A DNA stretch of 64,000 bases, taken from Gammaproteobacteria bacterium Ga0077554. Lineage in GTDB: Bacteria > Pseudomonadota > Gammaproteobacteria > Ga0077554 > Ga007554. Positions 52,366-62,821 of the stretch are shown here, piece after piece. The stretch spans positions 37,820 to 101,819 of the forward strand of contig LNFF01000009.1 in NCBI GenBank assembly GCA_001464585.1. The letters are read 5' to 3'. The notes beneath the pieces are model-generated. The model was not told where the DNA came from. It saw only the letters and a program-made list of their open reading frames with translations, and did not search any database. The position numbers were made by a program, and so were the translations under genes. Every line of letters starts with the position of its first letter. Within the stretch, counting starts at the first letter, position 1.

Positions 52366-54456
52366 ATGGTTTTTTTTATGCGATTATTTATTTTTATAGG
52401 ACTTCTTTTCTCATGTGTGGCTACTTATGCCAGTACTACGGAAGAAGAGGAGTTTGCAAAGATCTATGGTGATGAAGAATTTATCAGCTTGGCCACAGGT
52501 AGCCATCAAGCAGTGAACCGAGCGCCAGCGGTGGCAACTGTAATTACTAAGGCTGATATTGAGGCGATGGGCGCTTTGGATCTGGATGAAGTCCTAGAGA
52601 CAGTGCCCGGGCTGCATGTTGCTTATAGCGCCGTATCATTAAATCCAATATACACTATACGCGGAATTTATTCTGAATTTAATCCACAAGTATTAATGCT
52701 AATTAATGGTATTCCAATTACCCATCTATTTCTCGGAAATCGTGGTCAAGCCTGGGGTGGCATGCCCATCAACAACATCGCTCGCATTGAGATCATACGC
52801 GGTCCCGGCTCGGCGCTGTATGGCGCAGATGCTTTTGCTGGTACTGTCAATATCGTTACCAAAACCTTCGCTGATATTCAGGGTATGGAAATCGGTGGCC
52901 GGGTAGGCTCATTTGATTCCCGTGAAGCCTGGTTGTTAACGGGTAGGCAATGGGGCGATATAAAAGCTGCATTTTCAGTGGAGTTACGCACTACCGAGGG
53001 GCATCGTGAAACGGTGGATGCGGATGCGCAGACCTTTTTTGACGGGTTATTTGGCACCCGTGCGTCATTGGCGCCCGGCCCAGTGAATGCCGGGCGCGAT
53101 GCACTGCAAACGCGGCTTGATCTGAGCCGTGATGCCTGGCGGGTGCGTCTGGGATACCAGGGTCGACGTGATGTCGGGAGTGGTGCAGGTGCGGCTCAAG
53201 CGCTGGATCCGCAGGGATACGGTGAGAGTGATCGTATTAATGCCGATGTGACGTATGACAAACCCAGTTTTTTGCCTGATTGGGATGTGACTGCCCAATT
53301 AAGTTATTTCGATGTTAATACTAAATACGCATTAACCCTATATCCACCGGGGGCGACGTTTCCTACGGGTGAATTTCCACAAGGGTTAATGGGTAATCCC
53401 GCCGTTTATGAGCGCCATGTCCGATTTTCGGCGGCGACGGTTTATAGTGGCTTTGCTAATCACCGTGTGCGTCTGGGCGTGGGCATCAATGAAGGTAGAA
53501 TATATAAAGTGCAGGAATCCAAGAACTTTAGGGTTGGCTCGAGTGGTCTACCGGTGCCATTGGGATCAGTCATTGATGTCAGTAACGACCCCACACAAGT
53601 TTTTATCGAACCCCATCAACGTACCGTAGTTTATGCACTGGCACAGGATGAATGGTCATTTTATCCAGACTGGAATTTAACGGCAGGCGTGCGTCATGAT
53701 GCCTATTCGGATTTCGGTGGAACTACTAATCCGCGTCTTGCGCTGGTATGGCAGAGCAGCTTTACTTTAACCAGCAAGCTGCTGTATGGCCGCGCTTTCC
53801 GCGCGCCAGCGTTTGCCGAAAAGTATAATATTAATAACCCCCTTGCCTTGGGTAATCCTGACATCAAGCCAGAAACTATTGATACCCTGGAACTGGCGTT
53901 TGATTATCGACCGTCAGACATCCTGCGCTCCAACTTTAATCTGTTCCGCTATGAAATGAGCGATATCATTCGCTTCGCCTCTGACCCGGCGCCTGCCACC
54001 AGCAAAACCGCACGCAATCAGGGTACGCAAGACGGCCATGGACTGGAGTGGGAAATGCGCTGGAATGTGACACGCACCGTGGATATTAAAGCGAATTACG
54101 CCTGGCAAAATTCCACCGATGAAACGGGTGAACGGGTTGCAAATGCGCCACGCCATAAATTATATGCGCAAGCCGATTGGCGGTTTTTACCCTATTGGAG
54201 TGTTAATACGCAATTAAACAGGGTGATGGGTCGAGAGCGTACCGCAGGAGATAGCCGGCCTGCCATCGCGGACTATACCGTGGTAAATCTGGCGCTACGA
54301 CGTAAAAATGTTATAGATGGTTTTGATGTCGGGTTGATTGTGCATAATGCGCTGGATGCCGATGCGCGCGAGCCCAGCCCCGCGCCCGGTTATATCCGCA
54401 ATGACTTGCCCATGCCGGGGCGGAGTATGTATGTTGAGTTACGCTATGCCCTGTAA
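52366..54456 (+). CDS. TonB-dependent outer-membrane receptor
   Basis: 696 residues. Signal peptide of about 25 (LFIFIGLLFSCVATYA); plug domain with VATVITKADIEAMGALDLDE, VLETVPGLHVAYS, YTIRGIYSEFNPQVLMLING and RIEIIRGPGSALYGADAFAG; beta-barrel from about 160 with LLYGRAFRAPAFAEKYN, and the terminal strand SMYVELRYAL ending in a hydrophobic residue. GDEEFISLATGS after the signal sequence may serve as TonB box. Closest type is the vitamin B12/colicin I receptor-like group; the substrate is unknown. It begins 10 bp after the second citrate-synthase-like gene and is followed by a binding protein and a sensor kinase, suggesting coupled uptake and sensing. AGGA lies 8 bp before ATG. Confidence 0.9.
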   Translation: MVFFMRLFIFIGLLFSCVATYASTTEEEEFAKIYGDEEFISLATGSHQAVNRAPAVATVITKADIEAMGALDLDEVLETVPGLHVAYSAVSLNPIYTIRGIYSEFNPQVLMLINGIPITHLFLGNRGQAWGGMPINNIARIEIIRGPGSALYGADAFAGTVNIVTKTFADIQGMEIGGRVGSFDSREAWLLTGRQWGDIKAAFSVELRTTEGHRETVDADAQTFFDGLFGTRASLAPGPVNAGRDALQTRLDLSRDAWRVRLGYQGRRDVGSGAGAAQALDPQGYGESDRINADVTYDKPSFLPDWDVTAQLSYFDVNTKYALTLYPPGATFPTGEFPQGLMGNPAVYERHVRFSAATVYSGFANHRVRLGVGINEGRIYKVQESKNFRVGSSGLPVPLGSVIDVSNDPTQVFIEPHQRTVVYALAQDEWSFYPDWNLTAGVRHDAYSDFGGTTNPRLALVWQSSFTLTSKLLYGRAFRAPAFAEKYNINNPLALGNPDIKPETIDTLELAFDYRPSDILRSNFNLFRYEMSDIIRFASDPAPATSKTARNQGTQDGHGLEWEMRWNVTRTVDIKANYAWQNSTDETGERVANAPRHKLYAQADWRFLPYWSVNTQLNRVMGRERTAGDSRPAIADYTVVNLALRRKNVIDGFDVGLIVHNALDADAREPSPAPGYIRNDLPMPGRSMYVELRYAL

Positions 54457-54544
54457 TCTTCCCTTCTATTGTCGATAGTTGATAGATGCCACTTTTTCTC
54501 TATCCACTCTGTGGCGCCTTCCAGTCAATTTGCCGGACGTAACT

Positions 54545-55555
54545 ATGCACAGTATGTATGCCGCGCCCGCTATAGCTGTGCGCCTGCTTTTCGCAGCGTA
54601 TCTATTTCTCGCCTTGATTGTGCCGTGTGTTGTTGAAGCGCGCCCCCTATCTGTCGCGGTGATATATCCCGATGTGGCACCCCCATACAATACCGTATTG
54701 TCACAAATAATCTCAGGTATTAATCAGCAGGCGGACATTAACGTCAAAGAATATCCATTAAGTGATGGGTATGATAGTGCCGCTTTACGCAAAAAACTTG
54801 AGGAGCAGAACACAGAAGTAATTATTGCCCTAGGTCGGCGTGGTACCGAGGCAGTGCAGGCATTGGAGTGGAAAAAACCCGTTATAGTGGGTGCAGCATC
54901 ACTGACACCATCACTCATGAATACTTTTGGGAAATCCATAAGTGCTATTCGATTAACCCCCGATCCGGATTTACTGTTTGCCAAGCTTCGTCAATTTTCC
55001 CGCAAGTCAAAACGAATCATCGTCATCACCAACGCCCCACAGGAAGGTGTAAGTGTCGCGGAAGGCAAAGCAGAGACTATGGAAGAAGCATGGTTGCTGA
55101 ATGCAGCACGTGAGGCCGCTAGAAAACATGATTTTGATCTAGTGATTTATCCGGCGACTGACCTGCGTATGGCAGCGAGTTTTTATCGCCAGGTAATAAA
55201 TAGTATGCAACCTGAAACTGATGTGTTGTGGTTACCTCCGGATGATGAATCAATCGACATCAGAAGTATTTTGCCAGCAATACTGCAAGGGGCATGGGAT
55301 CGTCATATTATTGTATTTGGTAGTAATCCTGCCTATGTAAAACGGGGTGCGCTGTTTGCGTTGTACCCTGATAACCCTAAAACAGGACAACATCTGGCGG
55401 CTTTAGCGATAGATGCGGTAAAGAATGGACGTGCCCGGATACTGCCGACACGCGAGGTATTAACGGCAGTGAATATGCGGACTGCGGAACATCTGAGATT
55501 ACGTGAAATAGAACAAAACCAGAAAAATTTTGATGCGGTCTACCCATCGCCATGA
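54545..55555 (+). CDS. Periplasmic substrate-binding protein (ABC-type, PF04392-like)
   Basis: 336 residues from ATG 54545, chosen because the signal peptide follows ([20 protein letters not shown] then [10 protein letters not shown]); frames up to 54479 are open. Fold features: [59 protein letters not shown] and the C-terminal [14 protein letters not shown], as in TrpX-type ABC substrate-binding proteins. No ABC permease or ATPase gene is nearby. Its stop overlaps the start of the hybrid kinase (ATGA), so it is likelier a sensory partner of that kinase than a transporter component. Confidence 0.78.
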   Translation: MHSMYAAPAIAVRLLFAAYLFLALIVPCVVEARPLSVAVIYPDVAPPYNTVLSQIISGINQQADINVKEYPLSDGYDSAALRKKLEEQNTEVIIALGRRGTEAVQALEWKKPVIVGAASLTPSLMNTFGKSISAIRLTPDPDLLFAKLRQFSRKSKRIIVITNAPQEGVSVAEGKAETMEEAWLLNAAREAARKHDFDLVIYPATDLRMAASFYRQVINSMQPETDVLWLPPDDESIDIRSILPAILQGAWDRHIIVFGSNPAYVKRGALFALYPDNPKTGQHLAALAIDAVKNGRARILPTREVLTAVNMRTAEHLRLREIEQNQKNFDAVYPSP

Positions 55556-58500
55556 TGTCTATAATAAGAAAAATAAATAATTATTTATTTTCTGGAAAAG
55601 GGAATTTCGGGCGTCAATTATCCTGGACTTTTGCCTTGGGAATATTGGGTTTTTCTGCCGCCTCTTCACTGTTGACATTTTTGTTTATCAGTGAAAATCT
55701 TAAAGACAATCTCATCAAGCAAGGTTATCAAATCACCAATAATTTTGCCGCGCAAAGCCAACTGGCACTGCTGTATGGGTCTCCTGAAAATATCAAGGAT
55801 ACGCTGAGCATTGCCATGAAATTCCCAGACATTAAACACATCACTATTCGGGAAGGTAATGGAAATGTGCTGATTTCCGAGGGTTCGACGCCCGTGCATG
55901 CGGCAGAAACCAGGCTAGTGTGGGCGGGCGATACAGCATTATTGTCTGATGAAACCGAGGATGCATTGCATTTTACAGCGCCTGTTTATAGTGGAAATGA
56001 TGATGAACAGGACAACCCTTTGGGATCTCCCATCGTCAAAAAAGAGTTTCTGGGTTACGTGCAGGTTGAAATCGGCAAATCCAGCCTGAAAGACATGCAA
56101 TATAAGATTTTAATTAATAATATTCTCATCTCGTTGGGAATTTCAATGGTAGTGCTGCTGATTCTGCATTTGACAACGAAAAATTTGCTGATGCCATTAA
56201 ATAATCTTAGCACGATCATGAAAAAAGCCGGGTCTGGCACATTGGAGGTGCGCGCAAATCTTGAAGGGCCTGATGAGGTGTCAGGTATGGCCCGTGTATT
56301 TAATAATATGATGGCTGTGCTTAAGCAGCGGGAAGCTGATTTAATAGAAAAAAACCGAATGTTAAATACGGAGATTCTTGAGCGGTATCGCGTTGAGCAG
56401 GAAATAAAAGATAATGAAGCCCGATTAAATGCAATTATCAACAATATTGTGGATGGGGTGGTGATTATTGATAGTAATGGAAATATTGACTCGATGAATC
56501 CGTCCGCTGAAAATATTTTCGGCTGCAAGTTAGCCAATGTGAAAGGTAAGCGCATGGCTGAGTTTATAACTTGCAAAAACAAGGACGAGGGCAATAGTCT
56601 TATTTATGGCGCCCTATCAAACAATGCCCAGGTTATTGGGGTGCTCCATGAGGCTGTGGGTAAAAAAATGGGGGGTTATGTTTTTCCAATTGAAATGGCG
56701 TTTAGTTCAGTATCCCGCGGCAATGGTGAGCGTATGCTGGTCGCCGTAGTGCGCGACATCACTGAGCGCAAGCGGGTAGAGTCTGAGTTGCAAAAAGCCC
56801 ATGCTCTGGCGCTCGAGGCTTCGCGCACCAAATCAGAGTTTCTTGCGAATATGAGCCATGAAATTCGTACCCCCATGAATGGAGTGCTGGGGATGAGTCA
56901 AATGTTGCTGGAAACCGATTTGAATCCAGATCAACGGGATTTCACAGAAACGGTACATTCTTCAGCGGAGAGTCTTCTGGGAATCATTAATGATTTGCTG
57001 GATTTTTCGAAAATCGAAGCAGGAAAAGTAAATATAGAAAATATCGATTTTAATCTTTCTGATATTGTTGAGGAAGTCATACAGCTTTTCTCGGCAAAGG
57101 CTTATGGCAAAGGACTGGAACTGGTTTCCATGGTAAATGCTGATGTGCCTATAAGGGTGCGCGGGGATCCGGGCCGTTTGCGTCAAATTATATCTAATCT
57201 GATTGGCAATGCAGTCAAGTTTACTGATTGGGGCCAGATAATATTGCGTGTAATTCCCAATGAAGGTCACGAAAATAAATTAAATATTCGATTTGAAATT
57301 ATAGACTCTGGCATTGGTATCAGTGAGGAGGTATGCAAAAAATTATTTAAATCATTTACGCAGGCAGATAATTCAATTACTCGTCGCTATGGCGGTACGG
57401 GGTTGGGGCTTGCCATTTCAAAGCAGTTGTCTGAGCTGATGGGAGGTGAAATTGGTGTTATCAGTGAGTCCGGTAAAGGCAGTACTTTCTGGTTTACCAT
57501 TAACCTTGAAAAGCAATCAGGTGATATGCATTTTGAATCCTCACTATTCCATGAGTTTAAGGGTATCAAGATATTAATAGTTCAGCCTGACAATACCTAC
57601 CGATCTATTTTGCGAAATAAAATTTCTGCCTGGGGAATGATAGCTGATGTTGCTGATGATGGGGAATCCGCCATAGCCATGTTAGCCTCCGCTGTGGGCA
57701 GTGGGGTTGCTTATGATGTACTTTTCATGGATGAGCTAATGCCGGAAATGGTGGAATTCACGTTGCCACATGCTATAAAAAATGATGCGGGAATCTCTGC
57801 TGTGAAATTGGTGGTTCTGCGAGCCTGGAGAAATAGTAGCATCCAAAATATTGATATCGCAACGCACGGCATAGTCGGCTTATTATCACGGCCTATAAAA
57901 ATAAACCATTTTTATGCATGCTTGACTGGCATTTTTGGCAAAGAAGAACCCAGCGTTACTATTGCAGAGAGAAAAATTACTGTTGATGATGGGGCTGAAC
58001 AACATCATCAACGCGTGCTGCTTGTTGAAGATAATATTGTGAATCAAAAAGTTGCGTTAAAGATGCTGGAAAAACTTGGTTACAGCGCCAATCTGGCTAA
58101 TGATGGAATTGAGGCGATAGCGATGTTGGCAGACAAACATTATGATCTTGTTCTGATGGATGTTCAAATGCCACGGCTGGATGGTTATGAAACTACAGCG
58201 AAAATTCGTAGCTCCGGGAGAAACGAAGCGCATATCCCTATTATTGCCATGACAGCGAATGCCATGAATAGTGACAGGCAAAAATGCCTGGATGCGGGCA
58301 TGGATGATTATTTGTCTAAGCCGGTAAAGGCCGATATATTGGCTGAGATGCTGAAAAAATGGTTGGCTCATGGAAAAAACCAGGATGTTACGGATGATTC
58401 CATTATTTTAGTTGAGCCACCCGATTCAGGCTTACCCACGAAAATGGAAGTGCAGGCTGTCCTTGTGCGCCCTTCCACCTCGCCGGAGGCTAGAGTCCTC

Positions 58501-58866
58501 GAGCAGCCGATACCTATGGATGTGCAACTGCCTCCTGCCGTGAATGACAAAACATTACAAACTTTACGTGAGTTGATGGGAGAGTCCTTCGCTGAATTGG
58601 TCCATTCCTTTCTGGATAGCGTACCTCCCCATCTGGCGCGGCTGCGCGAGGCTGTAAAGGAAAATGATACAAAGGTTTTATTGAATGAAGCGCATGCCTT
58701 GAAGGGTAGCAGTGCGAATTTAGGCGCCATGGTGCTATCGCAATTATCCCGAGACCTGGAAATGCAATGCCGTAATGGTACGCTTCAGTACCCGCAGCGC
58801 TATGTGGAGAATATTACAGTGGAGTATGAACGGGTTCGTGGTGTTTTGCTGCAAGCGTTATTATAA
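55552..58866 (+). CDS. Membrane hybrid histidine kinase (HAMP-PAS-HisKA-ATPase-REC-REC-Hpt)
   Basis: 1104 residues. TM1 about 23-46, periplasmic domain of about 140 residues, TM2 about 187-206 ([17 protein letters not shown]), HAMP, PAS (about 285-400, [20 protein letters not shown]), HisKA with phospho-His in [17 protein letters not shown], HATPase ([31 protein letters not shown]). The first receiver (about 675-790) is degenerate around FMDELMPEM; the second (about 820-940) is intact ([24 protein letters not shown]). A C-terminal Hpt has [15 protein letters not shown]. The complete internal relay can pass phosphate to an unknown regulator. Translationally coupled to a binding protein. Confidence 0.92.
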   Translation: MMSIIRKINNYLFSGKGNFGRQLSWTFALGILGFSAASSLLTFLFISENLKDNLIKQGYQITNNFAAQSQLALLYGSPENIKDTLSIAMKFPDIKHITIREGNGNVLISEGSTPVHAAETRLVWAGDTALLSDETEDALHFTAPVYSGNDDEQDNPLGSPIVKKEFLGYVQVEIGKSSLKDMQYKILINNILISLGISMVVLLILHLTTKNLLMPLNNLSTIMKKAGSGTLEVRANLEGPDEVSGMARVFNNMMAVLKQREADLIEKNRMLNTEILERYRVEQEIKDNEARLNAIINNIVDGVVIIDSNGNIDSMNPSAENIFGCKLANVKGKRMAEFITCKNKDEGNSLIYGALSNNAQVIGVLHEAVGKKMGGYVFPIEMAFSSVSRGNGERMLVAVVRDITERKRVESELQKAHALALEASRTKSEFLANMSHEIRTPMNGVLGMSQMLLETDLNPDQRDFTETVHSSAESLLGIINDLLDFSKIEAGKVNIENIDFNLSDIVEEVIQLFSAKAYGKGLELVSMVNADVPIRVRGDPGRLRQIISNLIGNAVKFTDWGQIILRVIPNEGHENKLNIRFEIIDSGIGISEEVCKKLFKSFTQADNSITRRYGGTGLGLAISKQLSELMGGEIGVISESGKGSTFWFTINLEKQSGDMHFESSLFHEFKGIKILIVQPDNTYRSILRNKISAWGMIADVADDGESAIAMLASAVGSGVAYDVLFMDELMPEMVEFTLPHAIKNDAGISAVKLVVLRAWRNSSIQNIDIATHGIVGLLSRPIKINHFYACLTGIFGKEEPSVTIAERKITVDDGAEQHHQRVLLVEDNIVNQKVALKMLEKLGYSANLANDGIEAIAMLADKHYDLVLMDVQMPRLDGYETTAKIRSSGRNEAHIPIIAMTANAMNSDRQKCLDAGMDDYLSKPVKADILAEMLKKWLAHGKNQDVTDDSIILVEPPDSGLPTKMEVQAVLVRPSTSPEARVLEQPIPMDVQLPPAVNDKTLQTLRELMGESFAELVHSFLDSVPPHLARLREAVKENDTKVLLNEAHALKGSSANLGAMVLSQLSRDLEMQCRNGTLQYPQRYVENITVEYERVRGVLLQALL

Positions 58867-58982
58867 ATATTTTTTCCGCTTGCTCCCCTCCCGTAAGCAG
58901 GGCGCGAAGATGGATTTATTGGCCGATTGAATTTGCCGCCGTGGGAGGGGTTGGGGTCGCCCAGGCGGATGATGTGGGGCAT
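58867..58982 (-). pseudogene. Decayed start of a PAAR-like T6SS tip protein
   Basis: Minus-strand ATG at 58982 reads MPHIIRLGDPNPSHGGKF, close to the PAAR N-terminus (M-x-I-I-R-L-G-D-P-T-S-H-G-G). After about 17 codons similarity ends, and no further PAAR pattern (VGD, C-P, G) is seen. It is thus a fragment. The rest of the 58867-59232 gap holds no recognisable gene or repeat. PAAR proteins tip the VgrG spike and carry T6SS effectors; the T6SS locus is 53 kb away in the same window. Confidence 0.5.
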
Positions 58983-59232
58983 GGGGGTTCCTTGTGCTGG
59001 GGGGGTGTATTAGGCGAACAGTATTGCCACCTATGGCCATTAGTGAAGATTCAGCGGTGCATGGTTCATATAGAACGACTGGCCAGATAGGGGACTTCCG
59101 AAAGATCGAAAGCAGGTGCGGGTAGCGGAATATTTGGCGAGGAAAAAAATAAAAAAACTCCACGAAATGCCACTTAGCTCGGTTTTATGCCATATCTGTC
59201 CAATAGGGCGCAGCTTCTGCTAACATCATAGT

Positions 59233-60363
59233 ATGCCACTGCATCTCCCACCGCCCGCCCGATTGATGCAGATTGCCGCTGTGCTGCTGTATCTGCTGCT
59301 GATTGCTTATGGCAGCCTGTATCCATTCACTGGCTGGCGCGTGCCTTTACAGGGGGGTTGGCAGGAGATCTGGACTTTTTTGTTTGCGTCTTGGCCACGC
59401 TATGTGACGCGCACCGATTTAATTACTAATGTGCTGGCCTACATTCCCTTTGGTTATTTACTCACCGTATGGCTGCGCGCGTATGCAAACCGTTGGCCAA
59501 CGGTGTTCTACGCGGCGCTGGGGGGCGCGTTGTGCAGCCTGGCGATGGAGTCGTTACAGGTATTTCTGCCGGGACGCATCGCCTCTAATCTGGATATTCT
59601 CACTAACATCGTCGGGACGCTTATTGGTGTAGCGCTGTATCGCTTTCTGCAAAATGGTAAATGGCCGGGTCGCCTGCTTCCGCTGTGGCGCGGGCAGCGG
59701 TTTGTTCCGGGATTATGGGGTGATGCCGGATTACTGCTGTTGGCGCTGTGGGCGCTCTCTCAGCTCAGTCTGGACATGCCTTCGCTGGTGGCGGGCAATC
59801 TGAAAACACAATTTATTCCGGTATGGGAGCTGGCGGGGAACTGGCGTCGCCTGCATCCTTTGCACGCCCTTATTTATGGCCTGGAAAGCGCAGTCGCCAC
59901 ATTATATATCGCCTGTTTGCTGCGCCGTTGGCCCCGTTCGCTGCTGCTCTGGATGAGTTTGTTTGCCTTCGTGTGGTTGTGCAAGTTACTGGCGGCGGCG
60001 CTATTGCTGAAAGGTTGGGTATTGCCGCGCTTATTGTCTGGCGAGGTCTTGATAGGCATCGTGCTGGCGGGCTTGTTTATCGTGTGGGCGCGTCATGTGC
60101 CGCGCGGTCCGCGTACGCATGCGCTGGTGGTGTTGCTGGCGGTGGCCGTGGCACTGCAATGGTGGTTACTGCGCGATACGGTGGCGCCGCTTTCCGACAG
60201 CGGTGCGCGGACGGTGGTGCCGCTTAACATCACTGCGCTCGCCGGCTGGATCGCGCTGATCTGGCCTTTCCTGGTGGCGCTGTTTTTGGCGCCGCCTCTG
60301 CTGCCGTCACCTGCGCTCCTCCACGCCAAAGAGGATACTGAGTCAACGCGATCAGGGCGATAA
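59233..60363 (+). CDS. VanZ-family polytopic membrane protein
   Basis: 376 residues, about ten hydrophobic segments. The VanZ-like part is at the N-terminus: TNVLAYIPFGYLLTVWLRAY, then SLAMESLQVFLPGRIASNLD and ILTNIVGTLIGVALY, giving the E-x-x-Q...R...D...N pattern. The C-terminal 200 residues are transmembrane without a recognised family. Function is unknown beyond cell-envelope location; VanZ itself gives low-level teicoplanin resistance. Its last 134 bp overlap, tail to tail, the 3' end of the opposite VanZ-type gene. No clear ribosome-binding site. Confidence 0.75.
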   Translation: MPLHLPPPARLMQIAAVLLYLLLIAYGSLYPFTGWRVPLQGGWQEIWTFLFASWPRYVTRTDLITNVLAYIPFGYLLTVWLRAYANRWPTVFYAALGGALCSLAMESLQVFLPGRIASNLDILTNIVGTLIGVALYRFLQNGKWPGRLLPLWRGQRFVPGLWGDAGLLLLALWALSQLSLDMPSLVAGNLKTQFIPVWELAGNWRRLHPLHALIYGLESAVATLYIACLLRRWPRSLLLWMSLFAFVWLCKLLAAALLLKGWVLPRLLSGEVLIGIVLAGLFIVWARHVPRGPRTHALVVLLAVAVALQWWLLRDTVAPLSDSGARTVVPLNITALAGWIALIWPFLVALFLAPPLLPSPALLHAKEDTESTRSGR

Positions 60364-62737
60364 GTCCCACCTGGAATATCAGATAGCGTATCAATAATCC
60401 GGAGCCGCTGCTGTAATGGCCGCGATCTGTACTGAACAGGAATTGCATGGCGGAAAAAACCTGATCGTATTTAACGATCAGCGGTTCGGTTGCCGCTGCA
60501 AAGGCCGTATAACCTAACGGCAATGAAGCGACTGCGATGAGCATTGCCCACGCCCATGGTCGCACGCTACGCCGCGCCAGTGTCTGGCTCAGGACGCTGC
60601 CGGTGAATGCAATTAGCAGCCAGAATATCACCAGCCACACACAGGCTGTGATGCTGCCGCCATCCCGCAACAGTTCCGTGAGGTTGTCGGTGGCGGCGCG
60701 TGCGACCACAATCCACAGTAGCGCGGGCAACAGCGGCAGTGCGATAAAAAACCAGAACAACAGGGCGCTGTTATTGGATGCCGCTACGCTGGTCGCGCGT
60801 CTCGTGCATAGCCGCATCGCCAGCACCGCCGCGCCCGTCAGTAACAGCGTAATCGTGCCGAATAATGCGAGAAAACGGCCGATCATTTCCCATTCCCACG
60901 GCCAGTTCAACACGGGCGAACCGACAATATCGTGGATGCTTTCCATCGGCACTGCGCTGCGCAGCAGCACCCAGGCGCACAGGGCGTGTGCGAACAGCAG
61001 CGGCAGCATGTTCCATCCACGCAATCCGGCGGCTTCACTGCGCAGGGCAATCCAGGCTGGGCCACCGAATGTCCAATAAAGCAATCCCGCGAGCAGGAGC
61101 GCCGACCACAGAGGATTTGTCCCTAACAGTTCACGCACATTATAAGGCGCGGCGGGGGAGTGGGTGACGAACCATAATCCTGCCAGTAACAGGCCATACA
61201 CAATGGCATGTGTGCGCCATTGTTCATTCAGGTGAATCACACGCGTTGATTCGTTCTCCGGCGCATGCGCACCAGTGATTGGCGGAGTGGGTATGAAGGG
61301 CGGTTGGACAGGTTTATTGACCATCGTCCGGGGCTTTTGCCACCGTATCAAACCATACCCCAGCAGTGCGCCGAGAGTTTCCAGAAACCAGTCCGTCGTG
61401 TCGGGATATTTGTCAGGCAGCAGCACCTGCCCTAGCTCAATCACCATCGGTGCGCCCAGTAAAATAGCGGGCGTGAGCACGCGCAACGCAATGCGCAGCG
61501 CGCCATGCCGCAGCGGTTGCATTGCCAACGCCATAAATGCACCCAAGGGTATAAAAAATAATATTTTGTGCAGCACCTCCGTGACGGCGCGGAACTCAGT
61601 GCCATAGTAATAGGCTTCAAACGGCACCTTGTTGAACAACGCCAGGCGTTCACGTACAAAACTGCCGTCGGTGCGAAAATCAAACGGGTACCAGAACACA
61701 ATCATCAGCACCCCGCACCAGCCCAGCGCCAGCCACAGCGCGGGTTGCGGAAAGCCATATATTTTGCCCCCGTCCTCCATGCCACTGGCGCTAACCCGAC
61801 GCGCACCCCACAGCCCCAGTCCCGCACCCACGCCCGCCGTGATAATATCGGTAACATCGCTCACGCGGCTGTATACGAACAGTTGCAAGCCTTCCACCAG
61901 CATGGCAGCGGTGATCAGCATTAGCCATTGTCGGGTGACGCCGTTCGCGCTGTGTTGGAGGCGGTTGTGATGAAGGTAAGACAGCACGCCCGCCGGCACC
62001 CAGATCGCCACATCACTGAGCAGCGCGTAAAAAGCCTGTGCCGGATTGATAAAATGGAAGCCAAATGGCAGCAGCATCACGCGCCCCTCACGCCATTTGT
62101 GAAACAGCTCCACCGGGCTGAGGGTCAAATCCAGGGGCAGTAAGTTGTATACAATCAACCCGAACAGATAGAGGTAAAACAGACGGCCTGGCCAATCGTT
62201 ACGTGCGTTGTTCCAGTCTGCCAGCCATTGTGCGAAACGCCTGCCGACTATCCACCACAACATAATGCCGATCACGGCACCGATGCTCTCTGCTAAGATA
62301 TCGTTTAATGACACCGTGCGCGGAGGGAAGAACGTCTGGGTAAATTCAATGGCTATACTTAAGGCCACGCACATTGCAGCAATCAACAGGCTTATCGCCA
62401 CCGATGGCACTAATGGTGGTTGAGCGCGCGCCACAGAGCGAGGGTCGCGGCCGATGCGGCGCGGCGCCAGCAAGCCATTCCAGAGAAAGGCGAGGGGAAT
62501 GAACAGAAGAATGTTGGCTACCCAGTCTGCGCGGGAAGCAATACCTAAGTTCAGGTAAGGGATAGCCCTGAACTGTGCCATGGCCTGGTCCCACGGTATG
62601 GCGCGAAAATGCAGCGGCACCAGGCTACCGTAAATGGCAAACGCCAGATAGCCCAGAGCAATAAGCGCCCACAGCCGAGTAGGGAAAGCAGGGGAGGCGC
62701 GCGATGGTTGGGGCGAATCAGTGGGTGACGTTTTCAT
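60230..62737 (-). CDS. Large membrane protein with three VanZ-like segments
   Basis: 835 residues. Three VanZ-like units: residues about 20-165 (VANILLFIPLAFLWNGLL ... SIAIEFTQTFFPPRTVSLND), about 185-310 (VAIWVPAGVLSYLHH ... MLVEGLQLFVYSRVSDVTDI) and about 330-465 (HKILFFIPLGAFMALAMQ ... MVIELGQVLLPDKYPDTTDW). Each keeps E-x-x-Q and a following Asp. A C-terminal polytopic domain (about 510-800) is unassigned. The triple arrangement is unusual; most VanZ proteins have one unit. It runs towards the single-unit VanZ gene and overlaps it by 134 bp, while its start is 84 bp from the divergent protease gene. The C-terminal tail after WRGGAQ is low-complexity and may be dispensable. Confidence 0.75.
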   Translation of the reverse strand: MKTSPTDSPQPSRASPAFPTRLWALIALGYLAFAIYGSLVPLHFRAIPWDQAMAQFRAIPYLNLGIASRADWVANILLFIPLAFLWNGLLAPRRIGRDPRSVARAQPPLVPSVAISLLIAAMCVALSIAIEFTQTFFPPRTVSLNDILAESIGAVIGIMLWWIVGRRFAQWLADWNNARNDWPGRLFYLYLFGLIVYNLLPLDLTLSPVELFHKWREGRVMLLPFGFHFINPAQAFYALLSDVAIWVPAGVLSYLHHNRLQHSANGVTRQWLMLITAAMLVEGLQLFVYSRVSDVTDIITAGVGAGLGLWGARRVSASGMEDGGKIYGFPQPALWLALGWCGVLMIVFWYPFDFRTDGSFVRERLALFNKVPFEAYYYGTEFRAVTEVLHKILFFIPLGAFMALAMQPLRHGALRIALRVLTPAILLGAPMVIELGQVLLPDKYPDTTDWFLETLGALLGYGLIRWQKPRTMVNKPVQPPFIPTPPITGAHAPENESTRVIHLNEQWRTHAIVYGLLLAGLWFVTHSPAAPYNVRELLGTNPLWSALLLAGLLYWTFGGPAWIALRSEAAGLRGWNMLPLLFAHALCAWVLLRSAVPMESIHDIVGSPVLNWPWEWEMIGRFLALFGTITLLLTGAAVLAMRLCTRRATSVAASNNSALLFWFFIALPLLPALLWIVVARAATDNLTELLRDGGSITACVWLVIFWLLIAFTGSVLSQTLARRSVRPWAWAMLIAVASLPLGYTAFAAATEPLIVKYDQVFSAMQFLFSTDRGHYSSGSGLLIRYLIFQVGLIALIALTQYPLWRGGAQVTAAEAAPKTAPPGKARSARSSRRAQ

Positions 62738-62821
62738 AACAAAACTTTGGATGAAAGAAGTATGATCCGCTTAATATAATGGCGGTTTGTGCGGTTGATA
62801 GCAACAAGTGAAAGGTGGGTT

